A stretch of 64,000 bases of DNA from OLB9 sp041392785 (GCA_041392785.1 JAWKLK010000008.1:203300-267299), one strand, 5' to 3'; counted from the stretch's first letter, positions 37,556 to 46,820 are shown. Numbers and translations: made by a program. Notes: generated by a model not told the origin, from the sequence alone.

Positions 37556-39196
37556 TTACATTTTAAATATTTTGAAAGAAACATCTCCATTTATTGTCAA
37601 TATTTTTAATATATATATTCCTGTATTGTAGTCCTTAAATTGTAACATATCAGGGAGACTATTTTCTCTTGCTAAAATTTTACCAGTTATGTCTATTATA
37701 GTGGTATTCAATACTTGATCCTTCACTTCTTTATTAGAGCTAATATACAAACAATCATCTACTGGATTAGGAAACACCGAAATGGCTAATTCGTACTTTA
37801 TATTTTCTAAGTCATCAACATTTACAAGACCTTCGTTATACTTTAATTTTTCAGTAGGAAACCAATTCAAATCTCCTACAGGCAATCCATCGTGACCACC
37901 AATAAGAAGATCCTGGTCAGAATATGTCAAGTCTTCTGGTAATGGCCAAGGCACCATTAATACATCCGTAATTCCTTTGAATGCATCATAATTCCTATTT
38001 GTAAATGATTTGCTTTTTCGCACATTGTCGCAATATTTCACCAGCTCTGTCACAACCCAATCATCCATTTCGGTGTCATTAAAATTTGGGTCTTTGTTTA
38101 CATTGTCTCTTTCAACTAAATTTGGATAAGATTGATCATCATTAAACATACCTTGCGTTCTTGAGTGCATCCATACAGGTTTGTTCAGGTTAGAATTTGC
38201 ATCCCACCAATCCACTAATATTTTAGGTGAAAAATAGGCATTGTTTGTAAGTAAAACCCTTTTATCACTCTCTTTTAGTCCTTTTGATTTTAATAGATCT
38301 ACAGATGTGGTATCCAAAGAGAATATAGAAATTACTTGATTATCTTTATCGAACCATGATGCCAGAAGCTCAGATTGTTTCTGACCATATGCATGAGTTC
38401 CGTAAAAGATATTGCTACGGACGAGAGCATTTGACAAATCCCTCATACGTAATAAATCAATTGCTGAAGTAAAAAGAGTGTTATGCTCTATCACAACATT
38501 TTCAGCCAATCCATCCTCGTGAAATAACCAAAATCCACCTGTATTGAAGAAAGTATTATTGGTAACAATAAGATTTTTGATGTATTTTGAGAAAAATATT
38601 GTTTGTTGTGCTCCCCAAGGTGGAGATTGACCTCCTACCCCATTTCTCCATTTACAATCACGCATGTACAAACTTGCATTATCACCTGTAATTTCAAGAA
38701 ATAATCCAGCCCAAGCATTCATGATACAACCTTTCAAATCTAAATTGATATCATTACCAGCAATCTTGAGCCCTCTATTCCATTGGGTCAAATATTGTCT
38801 ATCCTCATCCACACCATTGAAAATAATATCCTTAAAGGAATGACTCAAACCATCTTTTGTAAATGTAAAGAAAGTCTTTATTGGGTCTCCCGTAGGATAC
38901 CGCCCTCGGACTAGCATAGCAGGTCTTTTACTGGGGTCAATTTCAGAGACCATTCTTATAGGAAAATCTGCGAAAATCGTCTGATCCATTAAATAAATTG
39001 CGCCTCTTTTCAGTCGATAAACACGATTGAGATTCAACCTTTCTCCAGACTCAGTGGTGTCACCAAGAATGGCTTTCACCAAATTTAGTTCCCCCTCTGA
39101 AGTAAATGGCTCAATAGTGAGCGTATCTTGTCCCGATGCGGTTCTAAAAATTCCTAACCCAATGGCTAAAATCAGAATTACTTTGATCAATTTCAT
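37556..39196 (-). CDS. T9SS-sorted beta-helix protein paired with TBDR 2
   Basis: 546 residues with signal peptide (MKLIKVILILAIGLGIF to ASGQ). It is colinear with the protein at 21430-23076: GDTTESGERLNLNRVYRLKR against GDTTSTGERNNPNRVYRLKS, beta-helix turns (LIVTNNTFFNTG, VVIEHNTLFTS, ALVRSNIFYGTHAYG), and the end block WPLPEDLTYSD...LPVGDLNWFPTEKL. A type A T9SS C-terminal domain (VFPNPVDDCLYIS) closes it. It follows the TBDR 2 fragment by 22 bases, repeating the TBDR/beta-helix gene pair of hub 1. The function is as uncertain as for its paralogue. Confidence 0.75.
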   Translation of the reverse strand: MKLIKVILILAIGLGIFRTASGQDTLTIEPFTSEGELNLVKAILGDTTESGERLNLNRVYRLKRGAIYLMDQTIFADFPIRMVSEIDPSKRPAMLVRGRYPTGDPIKTFFTFTKDGLSHSFKDIIFNGVDEDRQYLTQWNRGLKIAGNDINLDLKGCIMNAWAGLFLEITGDNASLYMRDCKWRNGVGGQSPPWGAQQTIFFSKYIKNLIVTNNTFFNTGGFWLFHEDGLAENVVIEHNTLFTSAIDLLRMRDLSNALVRSNIFYGTHAYGQKQSELLASWFDKDNQVISIFSLDTTSVDLLKSKGLKESDKRVLLTNNAYFSPKILVDWWDANSNLNKPVWMHSRTQGMFNDDQSYPNLVERDNVNKDPNFNDTEMDDWVVTELVKYCDNVRKSKSFTNRNYDAFKGITDVLMVPWPLPEDLTYSDQDLLIGGHDGLPVGDLNWFPTEKLKYNEGLVNVDDLENIKYELAISVFPNPVDDCLYISSNKEVKDQVLNTTIIDITGKILARENSLPDMLQFKDYNTGIYILKILTINGDVSFKIFKM

Positions 39197-39218
39197 TTTG
39201 ATATATTTTTATGTTCCA

Positions 39219-41165
39219 TTAAATCTCATATCTCAGTCCTACATCAAACGTGCGACCATATTCTTGAATTCTTGTATTCCAAGGCGCCCCAACAATTCTA
39301 CTTCTGTCTGATGCATTTGATACATTATTTATATTTATAAATACTTTAAACCCTTTCCAAGGCAATGCCTGTTTTAGGGAAATATCCCATCTATTATACG
39401 ATTCAGTAAACTGCACTAATTCCGGATAATAGTTTGTTCCTTTGAAAATTTTTGATTGATATAATGTTGAAATTCTACCCGAAAATCCTTTGTAATCATA
39501 TCCTATTTGAATATTAAAAATATCATTGGGCTGATCAATTAAACGATCTGTCAAATAAGAATCTATGTTATATTGCGGTCTGGTAAATGTAACTGGGTCT
39601 ATTGGGCCCAATTCTATTACCGTCCTAGGATAATCGGCCTCACTGTAAATATGAGTATAATTTATATTTAAAATCAAGCCTTGTAATAAGCCAGGCAAAT
39701 ACCAAAAATGGGTTTGCCAATCTAATTCAAATCCATTTAGTGAAGCAACTTTGTCATTATTCGCCTGAGTAAAAATTACTCTTCCTTTGGTTTCTGAAGG
39801 TAAACCATATTCATTTGGATCTAAAATGACACGTCTATCCAAACTAAAAATCATATTATCTATCCGCTTTAGAAACGTTCCTGCGGTAAATAAACCCAAT
39901 TTACTATTATGAAATGACAAATAAATATCGATATTTTTGGAAAACTCTGGCTTTAAAGTTGAATTGTTCAGTATCACTGCTTCGTTCAATATATCCAATC
40001 TTGGTGTAAATTGATAGAAACTTGGTCTAGACAAGGTGTGTGTATATGCTAATCGAACATCAAACCACTCAAATGGCTTGAATCTAACGTGCATCATAGG
40101 TAGCAAGAAAGCATTATGCCTTGTAACTGAAGTATCTCGATGTGCATAGTCCTGATCTGGGAATGCTGTTGCAGTGGCATCGCCATATGGTCCAGTATAT
40201 TTGGTAGTATTATCTTCATATCGCCACCCAGGTATAAACATAATTTTTTTACCAAAATGAATCTCTGACATAGCATACCCTGCATATAAATTTTCACTGC
40301 CTTCATAGTCTTCCCTTTCAGTGTAGTATTGATGTAAACTGTAGGTTTGGAATTCATCTTCTCCTACATTCTCTTTGATAATTCGTAAAACATCGGATAA
40401 AAAGCTGGATTCAGCGACTGCTCCCATAGTATATTCACCGTGTAAAAAATCACCATGATTAAAACTTTTATTTGAAAAAATCTCAAATGGAAGGCTAGAA
40501 GTTCCCAGCTGTGCTATATTTTGCATTTCTGGATAAGCATTTAAAATGGCATCCTTTGCCTGTTGTCCACTGTTGAGACGCAATCGTCCGAAATAATGAA
40601 ATTTATCATTACTTCTTTCTTTCCCTTGATACTTTCCACCAACTTTTAAATTCCCATAAATTTTATCAGACAATGCCCAAGTGTATGTCAAATCCACATT
40701 TACGCTTTTTTGCATTTCTTGCGTTTGATTTTCAATTTCATTGATGGTTTCAAGGTAGGAAATAGAATCATTTGCATTCGTATATTTCGTCAAATCCTCA
40801 GGAGGAATAACAGAATTCAACACTTCTGATTTTATTGCATTTCTTTGGTCAAAAATAAAAGAAAAATTGGTAGGAACTTCCTTCTGGGATTGCATAAAAG
40901 ATACATCCGACTGAATCAAAAGTTTATTTAGTTTCTTATTGAAACTCAAGATATAACTATTAGAAGTATTGATATATTCTTCTTTGTAGGTTTCATGGCC
41001 AAAAGATCTGCTTGAATTAGTCAGATTATAATTTTCATTGTATCTGGTTACATCCGTATATCCTCTATTATAAAAGTTTTTAAAGAAAATATTTCCATCC
41101 TTTAGTCTGTAATCTAAGACTATTGTCGCACCATTTCTCTTTGTCTTTCTATAAATATCAGACAA
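39219..41165 (-). pseudogene. TonB-dependent receptor 2, barrel part of a frameshifted gene
   Basis: This open segment encodes about 648 residues of TBDR barrel, starting within SDIYRKTKRNGATIVLDYRL, which aligns with VDLYVKRGGASIVMDYKL of TBDR 1, and ending in the usual FDVGLRYEI. It has no signal peptide, N-terminal domain or plug; those are on the fragment at 41377-42135. Between the fragments, remnants of the missing part are readable in alternate frames. The long uninterrupted barrel suggests the disruption is recent or a sequence error. If functional, it would be a second SusD-independent oligosaccharide importer. Confidence 0.85.
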
Positions 41166-41376
41166 TAAAACACTTGAAATATGTATTTCCTTTTTGGTGG
41201 CATCAATTCTCTTATGTTATAAAAGCCCCTTGGTCATTAGAGCTTCTATTTCTATTTTTCTAGCGTTCCTTGTATATATATTCCAAATTTGTTTTTTAGC
41301 AAATCTGTTAGATATACTGCCAACCACCAAGTAGTCAGATAATGTATTTTTAACTGATTGTATCCATTTTGTATAA

Positions 41377-42135
41377 TCAAATTTGAATGTAAACCAACTC
41401 TTTACTATCTTGAATTTTTAAAATTATCAATCCACCAACAAAGTTAGCATCCTTATCAGCCGTGATAGCTTTGAGTAATTCAATGCCTGATAATGCATAT
41501 GGAGAAATGGCACTGATATCTGCACTTCTATCTGCTTCACTTGTGGCCAAATTGACACCATCCACCATCATAGTGGTATATTTGGGAGATAGTCCACGTA
41601 CCACAACTTTGCTACCTTCGCCACCAGTACGCTGCACTGATACACCTGGTAACTTAGAAATTGTTTCTGCCGCATTTGCATCCGGCAATTCTTGAATTTT
41701 TTCAGCAGATACAACATTTTTTATTAATGATGATCCCAATTGTTCATTGATTGCTCGTGTTTGCCCTTTTATTTGTGCAGTGATGGTGACTGCCCCAATT
41801 TCTAAACCTGCATATTCCAATAGAATTCTTATATTATTTGTGTTGTTTTCATCAATATGAAGAGGGTAACGACGATCTTTGTACCCAAGATATTGGACTA
41901 ATAGGATATGATCTCCATAAGGAATTCCTGAAAGTGTAAATCTTCCATCAAAATCTGTAAAATCACCGAAAGCTGTACCTTCTACAGAAACACTTGCACC
42001 TATCAAAGTCTCATTTGAAAGCGAATCTAAAATCAAACCAGAAATAGTAGAAGTTTGAGATAATGCATACTGCGTTACACAAACGTTTGCATAAATGATC
42101 AACAAAACAATTTTTATTACTTTTCTACCATTCAT
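41377..42135 (-). pseudogene. TonB-dependent receptor 2, N-terminal domain and plug of a frameshifted gene
   Basis: 252 residues: signal peptide (to YALSQ), CarboxypepD_reg-like domain (SGLILDSLSNETLIGASVSV, DFDGRFTLSGIPYGDHIL) and plug (KIQELPDANAAETISKLPGV, RTGGEGSKVVVRGL). It ends in frame with a stop after FVGGLIILKIQDSKE. Beyond it, the receptor continues in other frames: GLHSNLIIQNGYNQLKNT then SISNRFAKK, then KFGIYIQGTLEK, RSSNDQGAF and IDATKKEIHISSVLL. At least four or five small indels in about 200 bp, mostly at A or T runs, separate it from the barrel part at 41165. Confidence 0.85.
42080..42089. promoter_or_regulatory. Operator-like palindrome inside the TBDR 2 signal-peptide codons
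   Basis: CAAACGTTTG lies within codons about 16-19 of TBDR 2. With flanks it matches the hub 1 operator over 20 bases (42079-42098 equals 18471-18490). It might be an auxiliary operator acting as a roadblock, or a chance match. Confidence 0.4.
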
Positions 42136-42213
42136 TTCTATATTTTCCCAAGAATATCGGTCGTTTTATATGATTTACAAAAAATAAATTGGATAAAATT
42201 TGTCTAATATGGA

Positions 42214-42246
42214 CAAAGATAACTATTTTCGTGCAATTAAAACAAA
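42214..42246 (-). promoter_or_regulatory. Leftward promoter of hub 2 (TTTG-N21-TATCTTTG)
   Basis: Minus-strand TTTG at 42246-42243 and TATCTTTG at 42221-42214. The transcript would start near 42208 and lead into TBDR 2, about 75 bases before its ATG. The -33 box is the left arm of the operator palindrome. Confidence 0.65.
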
Positions 42247-42254
42247 CGTTTGTT
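42241..42254. promoter_or_regulatory. LacI-type operator AACAAACGTTTGTT at hub 2
   Basis: A perfect 14-bp palindrome with central CG. Its left arm supplies the -33 TTTG for the leftward promoter. Its right arm (TTTG at 42249-42252) lies 21 bases before TAGAATTTG (42274-42282), a one-base-longer variant of the -7 box, so it may also serve the rightward operon starting at 42348. Confidence 0.68.
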
Positions 42255-42347
42255 ATAAAATAAATATATTTTTTAGAATTTGAGAAACATTTTTATTTTA
42301 ATCATGCGTAAACTATTTATTAACAATTAATTAATTTTTATTATATT

Positions 42348-43181
42348 ATGAACCACTTATTAAGTACAGAAAATATTGAGTCATATAGAAAGAATGGCTT
42401 CATCATAATTGATGATTTCCTAACCTCAGATGAGCTTATGTATTGGAACAAATCGATTGAAAATGCGCTCGAAGAAAGAAATGGAAGAAAATTTCCATAC
42501 ACTGAACTCAAATCTGGTGAAGATGATGGTATTAATAAAGATGCAAAGTACTTCGGTAAAGTATTTGATCAAATTATTAACTTATGGCAGACTAATGATG
42601 ATGTCAAAAGACTCATCACAGATCCAAGGATTGGTCAAATGGCTGCTGATCTTATGCAAGTTGATGCCGTACGAATCTGGCATGATCAGTCACTCGTCAA
42701 GCAACCATGGGCAAATCCCACGGCATGGCATGTAGATACACCTTTCTGGTCATTTTCTGATAGAGAAGCATTGAGTATTTGGGTTGCATTAGAGGACGTG
42801 ACTATCGAAAATGGATGTATGTATTTTATGGCTGGATCACACCTACACACAAGATTAGAAGAACCAGGAATCAGTACGAACATTGGTGACATTTTCGATA
42901 AATATCCTGAATACAGGCTGCAAAAACCAGTCAAAGCAGTATTAAAAGCAGGTAGCTGTACCTTCCATAATGGTCTGACACTTCATGCTGCGGGTGCAAA
43001 TATGACAGTGGGTACAAGGAGAGCTATGACATGTGTATATATGCCTGCAACTGTCACATTCAATGGTACTAAAAACATTCTCACCGATGCCCAAGTTGCT
43101 GCGTTAAAAATCGGTGACCCATTAAATGATGAAAATCAAAACCCTATTATTTTCTCAAGGTCAATGTCAAAGGCATCATAA
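42348..43181 (+). CDS. Phytanoyl-CoA dioxygenase (PhyH) family protein
   Basis: 277 residues of a Fe(II)/2-oxoglutarate dioxygenase fold. The iron-binding HxD is in TAWHVDTPFW (about residue 126) and the distal His with the 2-oxoglutarate-binding Arg in HNGLTLHAAGANMTVGTRRA (about 205-225). It begins NGFIIIDDFLT, typical for PhyH-like proteins. Such proteins are common in sugar-utilisation loci of Bacteroidota but their substrates there are unknown. It is the first gene rightward from hub 2 and is 12 bases before the creatininase-like gene. Confidence 0.85.
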   Translation: MNHLLSTENIESYRKNGFIIIDDFLTSDELMYWNKSIENALEERNGRKFPYTELKSGEDDGINKDAKYFGKVFDQIINLWQTNDDVKRLITDPRIGQMAADLMQVDAVRIWHDQSLVKQPWANPTAWHVDTPFWSFSDREALSIWVALEDVTIENGCMYFMAGSHLHTRLEEPGISTNIGDIFDKYPEYRLQKPVKAVLKAGSCTFHNGLTLHAAGANMTVGTRRAMTCVYMPATVTFNGTKNILTDAQVAALKIGDPLNDENQNPIIFSRSMSKAS

Positions 43182-43193
43182 AATTACGGTTAA

Positions 43194-43904
43194 ATGGAAA
43201 ACTGGGCATTATTTCATGAATCAAGACCAGATCAAATAACAAATATCAAGAAAAAGTATCCTATTGCTTATATCCCTTGGGGCGCATTAGAATACCACAG
43301 TTATCATAACCCTACTGGACTTGATGGTATTAAAGCTTTCGGATTATGCTGTGATCTCGCAATGGCAATAGGAGGTTTAGTTTTCCCTACAATTTACCAA
43401 GCATCAAATTTAATAAAATCTTATCCTGGAGTACATTTTCCTGATCATAGTATAGAATTCACTGAATCTTTAATAAGGATGACCTGTGAAGAATACTTTG
43501 ATCAGCTAGTCCAAGATAATTTCAAAATTATCATTTGCATTTCAGGGCATGCAGGTGAGCCACACTTAAGTATTTTAAAAGATGTGAGCAACAAGTTTTC
43601 TACTCGTTTTCAAGAGTTGCGCTTTTGGACAATTGCCGAATTTGATATTCTTTCCCCTGATATCCTTGTGGCTAACCATTCTGCTTTAGGCGAAACTTCA
43701 TTACAATTACATTATGCGCCTGAAACTGTTGATCTCACATTATTGCCACTAGATAGGCCCACGTCATTAGAGCTAGATGGTATATCTGGAACAGACCCAA
43801 AAACATCATCTGAAGAGATAGGCCTTGACATCAAGGAGAAATTTCTGAATGAAGCCAAACCTATTATTGAACAGTTTTTAAAAGATATTAAACTTCATAT
43901 ATGA
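43194..43904 (+). CDS. Creatininase family protein
   Basis: 236 residues. The metal-binding block WGALEYHSYHNPTGLDG (about residues 26-42) and a later ISGHAGEPHL (about 115-124) match the creatinine amidohydrolase fold (normally GALE-x-HG-x-HLP-x-xTD and NGHGGN). The second motif has Ser-Gly for the usual Asn-Gly, so the family assignment is sure but creatinine is unlikely as substrate. Members in carbohydrate loci are thought to hydrolyse cyclic amides or lactone-like intermediates; this is inference. Its stop overlaps the next start by 4 bases. Confidence 0.78.
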   Translation: MENWALFHESRPDQITNIKKKYPIAYIPWGALEYHSYHNPTGLDGIKAFGLCCDLAMAIGGLVFPTIYQASNLIKSYPGVHFPDHSIEFTESLIRMTCEEYFDQLVQDNFKIIICISGHAGEPHLSILKDVSNKFSTRFQELRFWTIAEFDILSPDILVANHSALGETSLQLHYAPETVDLTLLPLDRPTSLELDGISGTDPKTSSEEIGLDIKEKFLNEAKPIIEQFLKDIKLHI

Positions 43905-44863
43905 TATATAAAACATTAGGCAAAACAAATCTGGATGTCAGTATTTTAGGTCTAGGAACCTGGGCGTTTGGTAATAACGTTTATGGTGGTGTGGATAAAA
44001 AGGAAGCAATTCAGATTATCCGACATGCATATGAACATGGTATTACACTATTCGATTCAGCCCCCCAATATGGTACTAAGAAGCAAGATGGTGTTGCAGA
44101 AATAGTGTTAGGAGAAGCTATAAAATCATTTAGAGATAAAATAGTAGTCCAAACAAAATTCGGAAGAAATTTCTCAATAGAAAATGGAGCACCTCAATTT
44201 TACAAGAAACGTGTCATAGAGTCTGTCGACGAGAGTTTGACTAGGTTGGGTACAGATTACATTGATGTTCTGTTTTTTCACTCCCCTTTTTCAAAGATTG
44301 AAATCCATGATGATGTATGGGAAGGTATAGATAATGTAATCCAAAGTGGAAAGGTCAGACAGATTGGCCACTCTATATCTATGTTTAAAGATACTGAACA
44401 CCTATCTAGAGAATGGGCAGATGAAAATAAAATCAGTGTCATCCAAGTTGTGTTAAATCTCTTAAACCGTGAGGCAGATGCGCTTATCAAGGATTTATCT
44501 AAAAAAAATATAGGTTTTGTCGCAAGAGAATGTATGGCAAACGGCTTTCTCTCCGGCGCTATCACTAAAGATACAGTTTTTCCACCTGGTACATTAAATG
44601 CAAGATATTCACAGGCTGAAATCCAAGAAAGAGTAGAACAAGTTGCATTGTTCGAAATTTTATTCAATTCATCCATCACCAAAATGTCACAAGCAGCTAT
44701 GAGAGCTGTTATGGATGAACCTGGAATAAGTACTGTATTGTCCGGTGCAAAGAGTATAAAGGAACTTGACGATTCATTGATTGCAGTGGAAGCGCCTCCT
44801 TATAGCACAGAAATGTTAGCCCAAACAAAAAAATTACTGTTAAAAAATTTTGAACCGGCGTAA
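43901..44863 (+). CDS. Aldo/keto reductase
   Basis: 320 residues of the AKR TIM barrel: GLGTWAFG, catalytic Asp/Tyr in LFDSAPQYG, Lys in VQTKFGR and His in VLFFHSPF, with a C-terminal cofactor region GISTVLSGAKSIKEL. These enzymes reduce aldehydes and ketones of sugars with NADPH. In an L-rhamnose locus it may reduce L-lactaldehyde to 1,2-propanediol or act on a sugar intermediate; sequence does not decide. Translation is coupled to the creatininase-like gene by a 4-base overlap, and rhaT follows 24 bases later. Confidence 0.88.
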   Translation: MIYKTLGKTNLDVSILGLGTWAFGNNVYGGVDKKEAIQIIRHAYEHGITLFDSAPQYGTKKQDGVAEIVLGEAIKSFRDKIVVQTKFGRNFSIENGAPQFYKKRVIESVDESLTRLGTDYIDVLFFHSPFSKIEIHDDVWEGIDNVIQSGKVRQIGHSISMFKDTEHLSREWADENKISVIQVVLNLLNREADALIKDLSKKNIGFVARECMANGFLSGAITKDTVFPPGTLNARYSQAEIQERVEQVALFEILFNSSITKMSQAAMRAVMDEPGISTVLSGAKSIKELDDSLIAVEAPPYSTEMLAQTKKLLLKNFEPA

Positions 44864-44887
44864 GCCTTAATAATAAATTATCCAAAT

Positions 44888-45940
44888 ATGGGGTCAATTT
44901 TAGGTGTAATATTACATGCTATTGGAGGGTTTGCAGCTGGAAGTTTTTATATTCCTATTAAGAAGGTCAAAGGTTGGCAATGGGAAACATCTTGGATGAT
45001 TTTGGGTATCATGGCTTGGATCATTGCACCAGCAGTAGTGGCCATACTCACAGTTCACCAACCTATCAAGATATTAGTATCTATTCCATCAGATACATTT
45101 CTTTTAGTTTTTGTTTTCGGTTTACTTTGGGGCATTGGTGGCCTTACGTTTGGACTTTCTATGCGCTATTTAGGCATTTCACTCGGTATGACTGTTGCCT
45201 TAGGCCTTTGTACCGCCTTTGGAACACTCATTCCACCTATTTTTAAAGGTGAATTCTCCCAGCTTATTTCCACACCTCAAGGAATCATAACCCTATTAGG
45301 AATAGCTTTGTGTCTTTTTGGAATTGTTGTAGTGGGATATGCAGGAATGCTCAAAGAAAAAGCCATAACTGACAGTACAAATCCTAAAGCAATCGAAGAA
45401 TTTCATTTCAAGAAAGGCATTTTTGTTGCCATTATTTCAGGGATACTAAGTGCTTGCTTTGCTTTTGGCCTTGAAGCTGGAAAACCTATTGCTGATTTCA
45501 CATCATCGACAGGTACACTTCCCATTTTTCACAATAATATGATTTTAGTATGTATCTTATGGGGAGGCATGGCTACAAATGGATTGTATAGTTTATATCT
45601 CAATAAAAGGAAGTATTCATTTCATGATTATAATAATGCATCGAACCCCTTGTTAAAAAACTATCTTTGGGCTATGCTCGGTGGACTCACTTGGTATCTA
45701 CAATTTTTCTTTTATGGAATGGGAACCACCTTTATAGGACAAAATTTTGAATTTGCAAGTTGGTCGATTCATATGGCTTTCATCATTTTATTTAGTAATA
45801 TTTGGGGTATTTATTTTAATGAATGGAAAAATGCCAATACTAAGATAAAAACGATCCTTTTACTTGGTCTTGGCATCATATTAATTGCCATTGTCTTGAT
45901 AGGAATGGCTGGATTTTTTGTATCTTTATTGCAAAATTAA
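44888..45940 (+). CDS. rhaT: L-rhamnose/proton symporter RhaT
   Basis: 350 residues with about ten hydrophobic helices. The N-terminus (GVILHAIGGFAAGSFYIPIK, VKGWQWETSWM) and internal GLLWGIGGLTFGLSMRYLG and GLCTAFGTLIPP are characteristic of RhaT in the drug/metabolite transporter superfamily. It imports L-rhamnose with protons across the inner membrane, linking the periplasmic GH78 rhamnosidase to cytoplasmic RhaI, RhaB and RhaD encoded at hub 1. The separation of transporter and catabolic genes over the two hubs is why shared operators are needed. Confidence 0.92.
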   Translation: MGSILGVILHAIGGFAAGSFYIPIKKVKGWQWETSWMILGIMAWIIAPAVVAILTVHQPIKILVSIPSDTFLLVFVFGLLWGIGGLTFGLSMRYLGISLGMTVALGLCTAFGTLIPPIFKGEFSQLISTPQGIITLLGIALCLFGIVVVGYAGMLKEKAITDSTNPKAIEEFHFKKGIFVAIISGILSACFAFGLEAGKPIADFTSSTGTLPIFHNNMILVCILWGGMATNGLYSLYLNKRKYSFHDYNNASNPLLKNYLWAMLGGLTWYLQFFFYGMGTTFIGQNFEFASWSIHMAFIILFSNIWGIYFNEWKNANTKIKTILLLGLGIILIAIVLIGMAGFFVSLLQN

Positions 45941-45953
45941 AAAATACACGCTT

Positions 45954-46820
45954 ATGCGAATTTTCATAACTGTGATTTTTCATATATTCATTTTTGGTAC
46001 GTTGGTATGCCAAAAGGATAACATTATTTATCTATATAAAGATTCTAGTGAAAGAGATAGACCAGCAATGTTTCATTTTCCGCCAAAAACGCATTCTACG
46101 GGAGCAGCAGTACTCATATTTCCCGGCGGTGGTTATCAAGGTCTTGCAATGGATCACGAAGGATTTGATGTTGCAAATTGGTTTGCAGAACAAGGCACCA
46201 CAGCCTTTGTGGTGCGATACTCTCTTGGGAAATTTGATGGCAGTGGACACAGACATCCAGATATGCTCAATGATGCAAAACGAGCAATGAGAATGGTCAG
46301 ATCAAATGCCGATACCTACAAAATTCTACCTGATTTAATCGGTGTGATGGGATTTTCAGCGGGTGGCCATTTGGCGAGTACTTTATGTACACATTTTGAT
46401 GATGGTGATCCGAATGCACAGGAAATTGTCGAAAAAATAAGTTGCCTTCCAAATTTCTGCATTCTAGGGTATCCTGTCATAAAAATGAAAGGCGAAAACA
46501 CCCATTGGGGTTCTAGAAGATTTCTCCTTGGCCCAACACCGAAACAAACAGATATTGACGAATTGTCAAATGAAAACCATGTCTCAGTTGCAACACCACC
46601 GACTTTCATTTTTACTACTAGTGATGACAAAATAGTGCCTGTTGAAAATAGCCTAGCATACTTTTCAGCGCTAAAATCTAAAGGTATTCCTGCTGAATTA
46701 CACGTGTTTGAGCATGGAGATCATGGCAAAGGATTACTTGTAGATGATTTTGCTTTGAAGCAGTGGTCTGGGCTTTTACAGAATTGGTTGATTCGTTGGA
46801 AAATAATTAACATTAAGTGA
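45954..46820 (+). CDS. Secreted alpha/beta-hydrolase, probable carbohydrate esterase
   Basis: 288 residues from the ATG at 45954 (signal peptide MRIFITVIFHIFIFGTLVCQ); the longer frame from 45918 overlaps rhaT. Oxyanion-hole PGGGYQGLA, nucleophile elbow GFSAGGHLAS (Ser near residue 136), Asp in TTSDDKIVPVENS and His in HGDHGKGL complete the triad. This pattern matches the BD-FAE/acetyl-xylan-esterase-like group common in polysaccharide loci, so removal of acetyl or other acyl groups from oligosaccharides is inferred. It is the last gene of the locus; no clear terminator was seen after it. Confidence 0.83.
   Translation: MRIFITVIFHIFIFGTLVCQKDNIIYLYKDSSERDRPAMFHFPPKTHSTGAAVLIFPGGGYQGLAMDHEGFDVANWFAEQGTTAFVVRYSLGKFDGSGHRHPDMLNDAKRAMRMVRSNADTYKILPDLIGVMGFSAGGHLASTLCTHFDDGDPNAQEIVEKISCLPNFCILGYPVIKMKGENTHWGSRRFLLGPTPKQTDIDELSNENHVSVATPPTFIFTTSDDKIVPVENSLAYFSALKSKGIPAELHVFEHGDHGKGLLVDDFALKQWSGLLQNWLIRWKIINIK

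Noticed and set aside
8371..46820. Ulvan as the sole predicted substrate
   Set aside because: Ulvan is sulfated and no sulfatase is encoded here; the acetyl esterases fit an acetylated glycan better.
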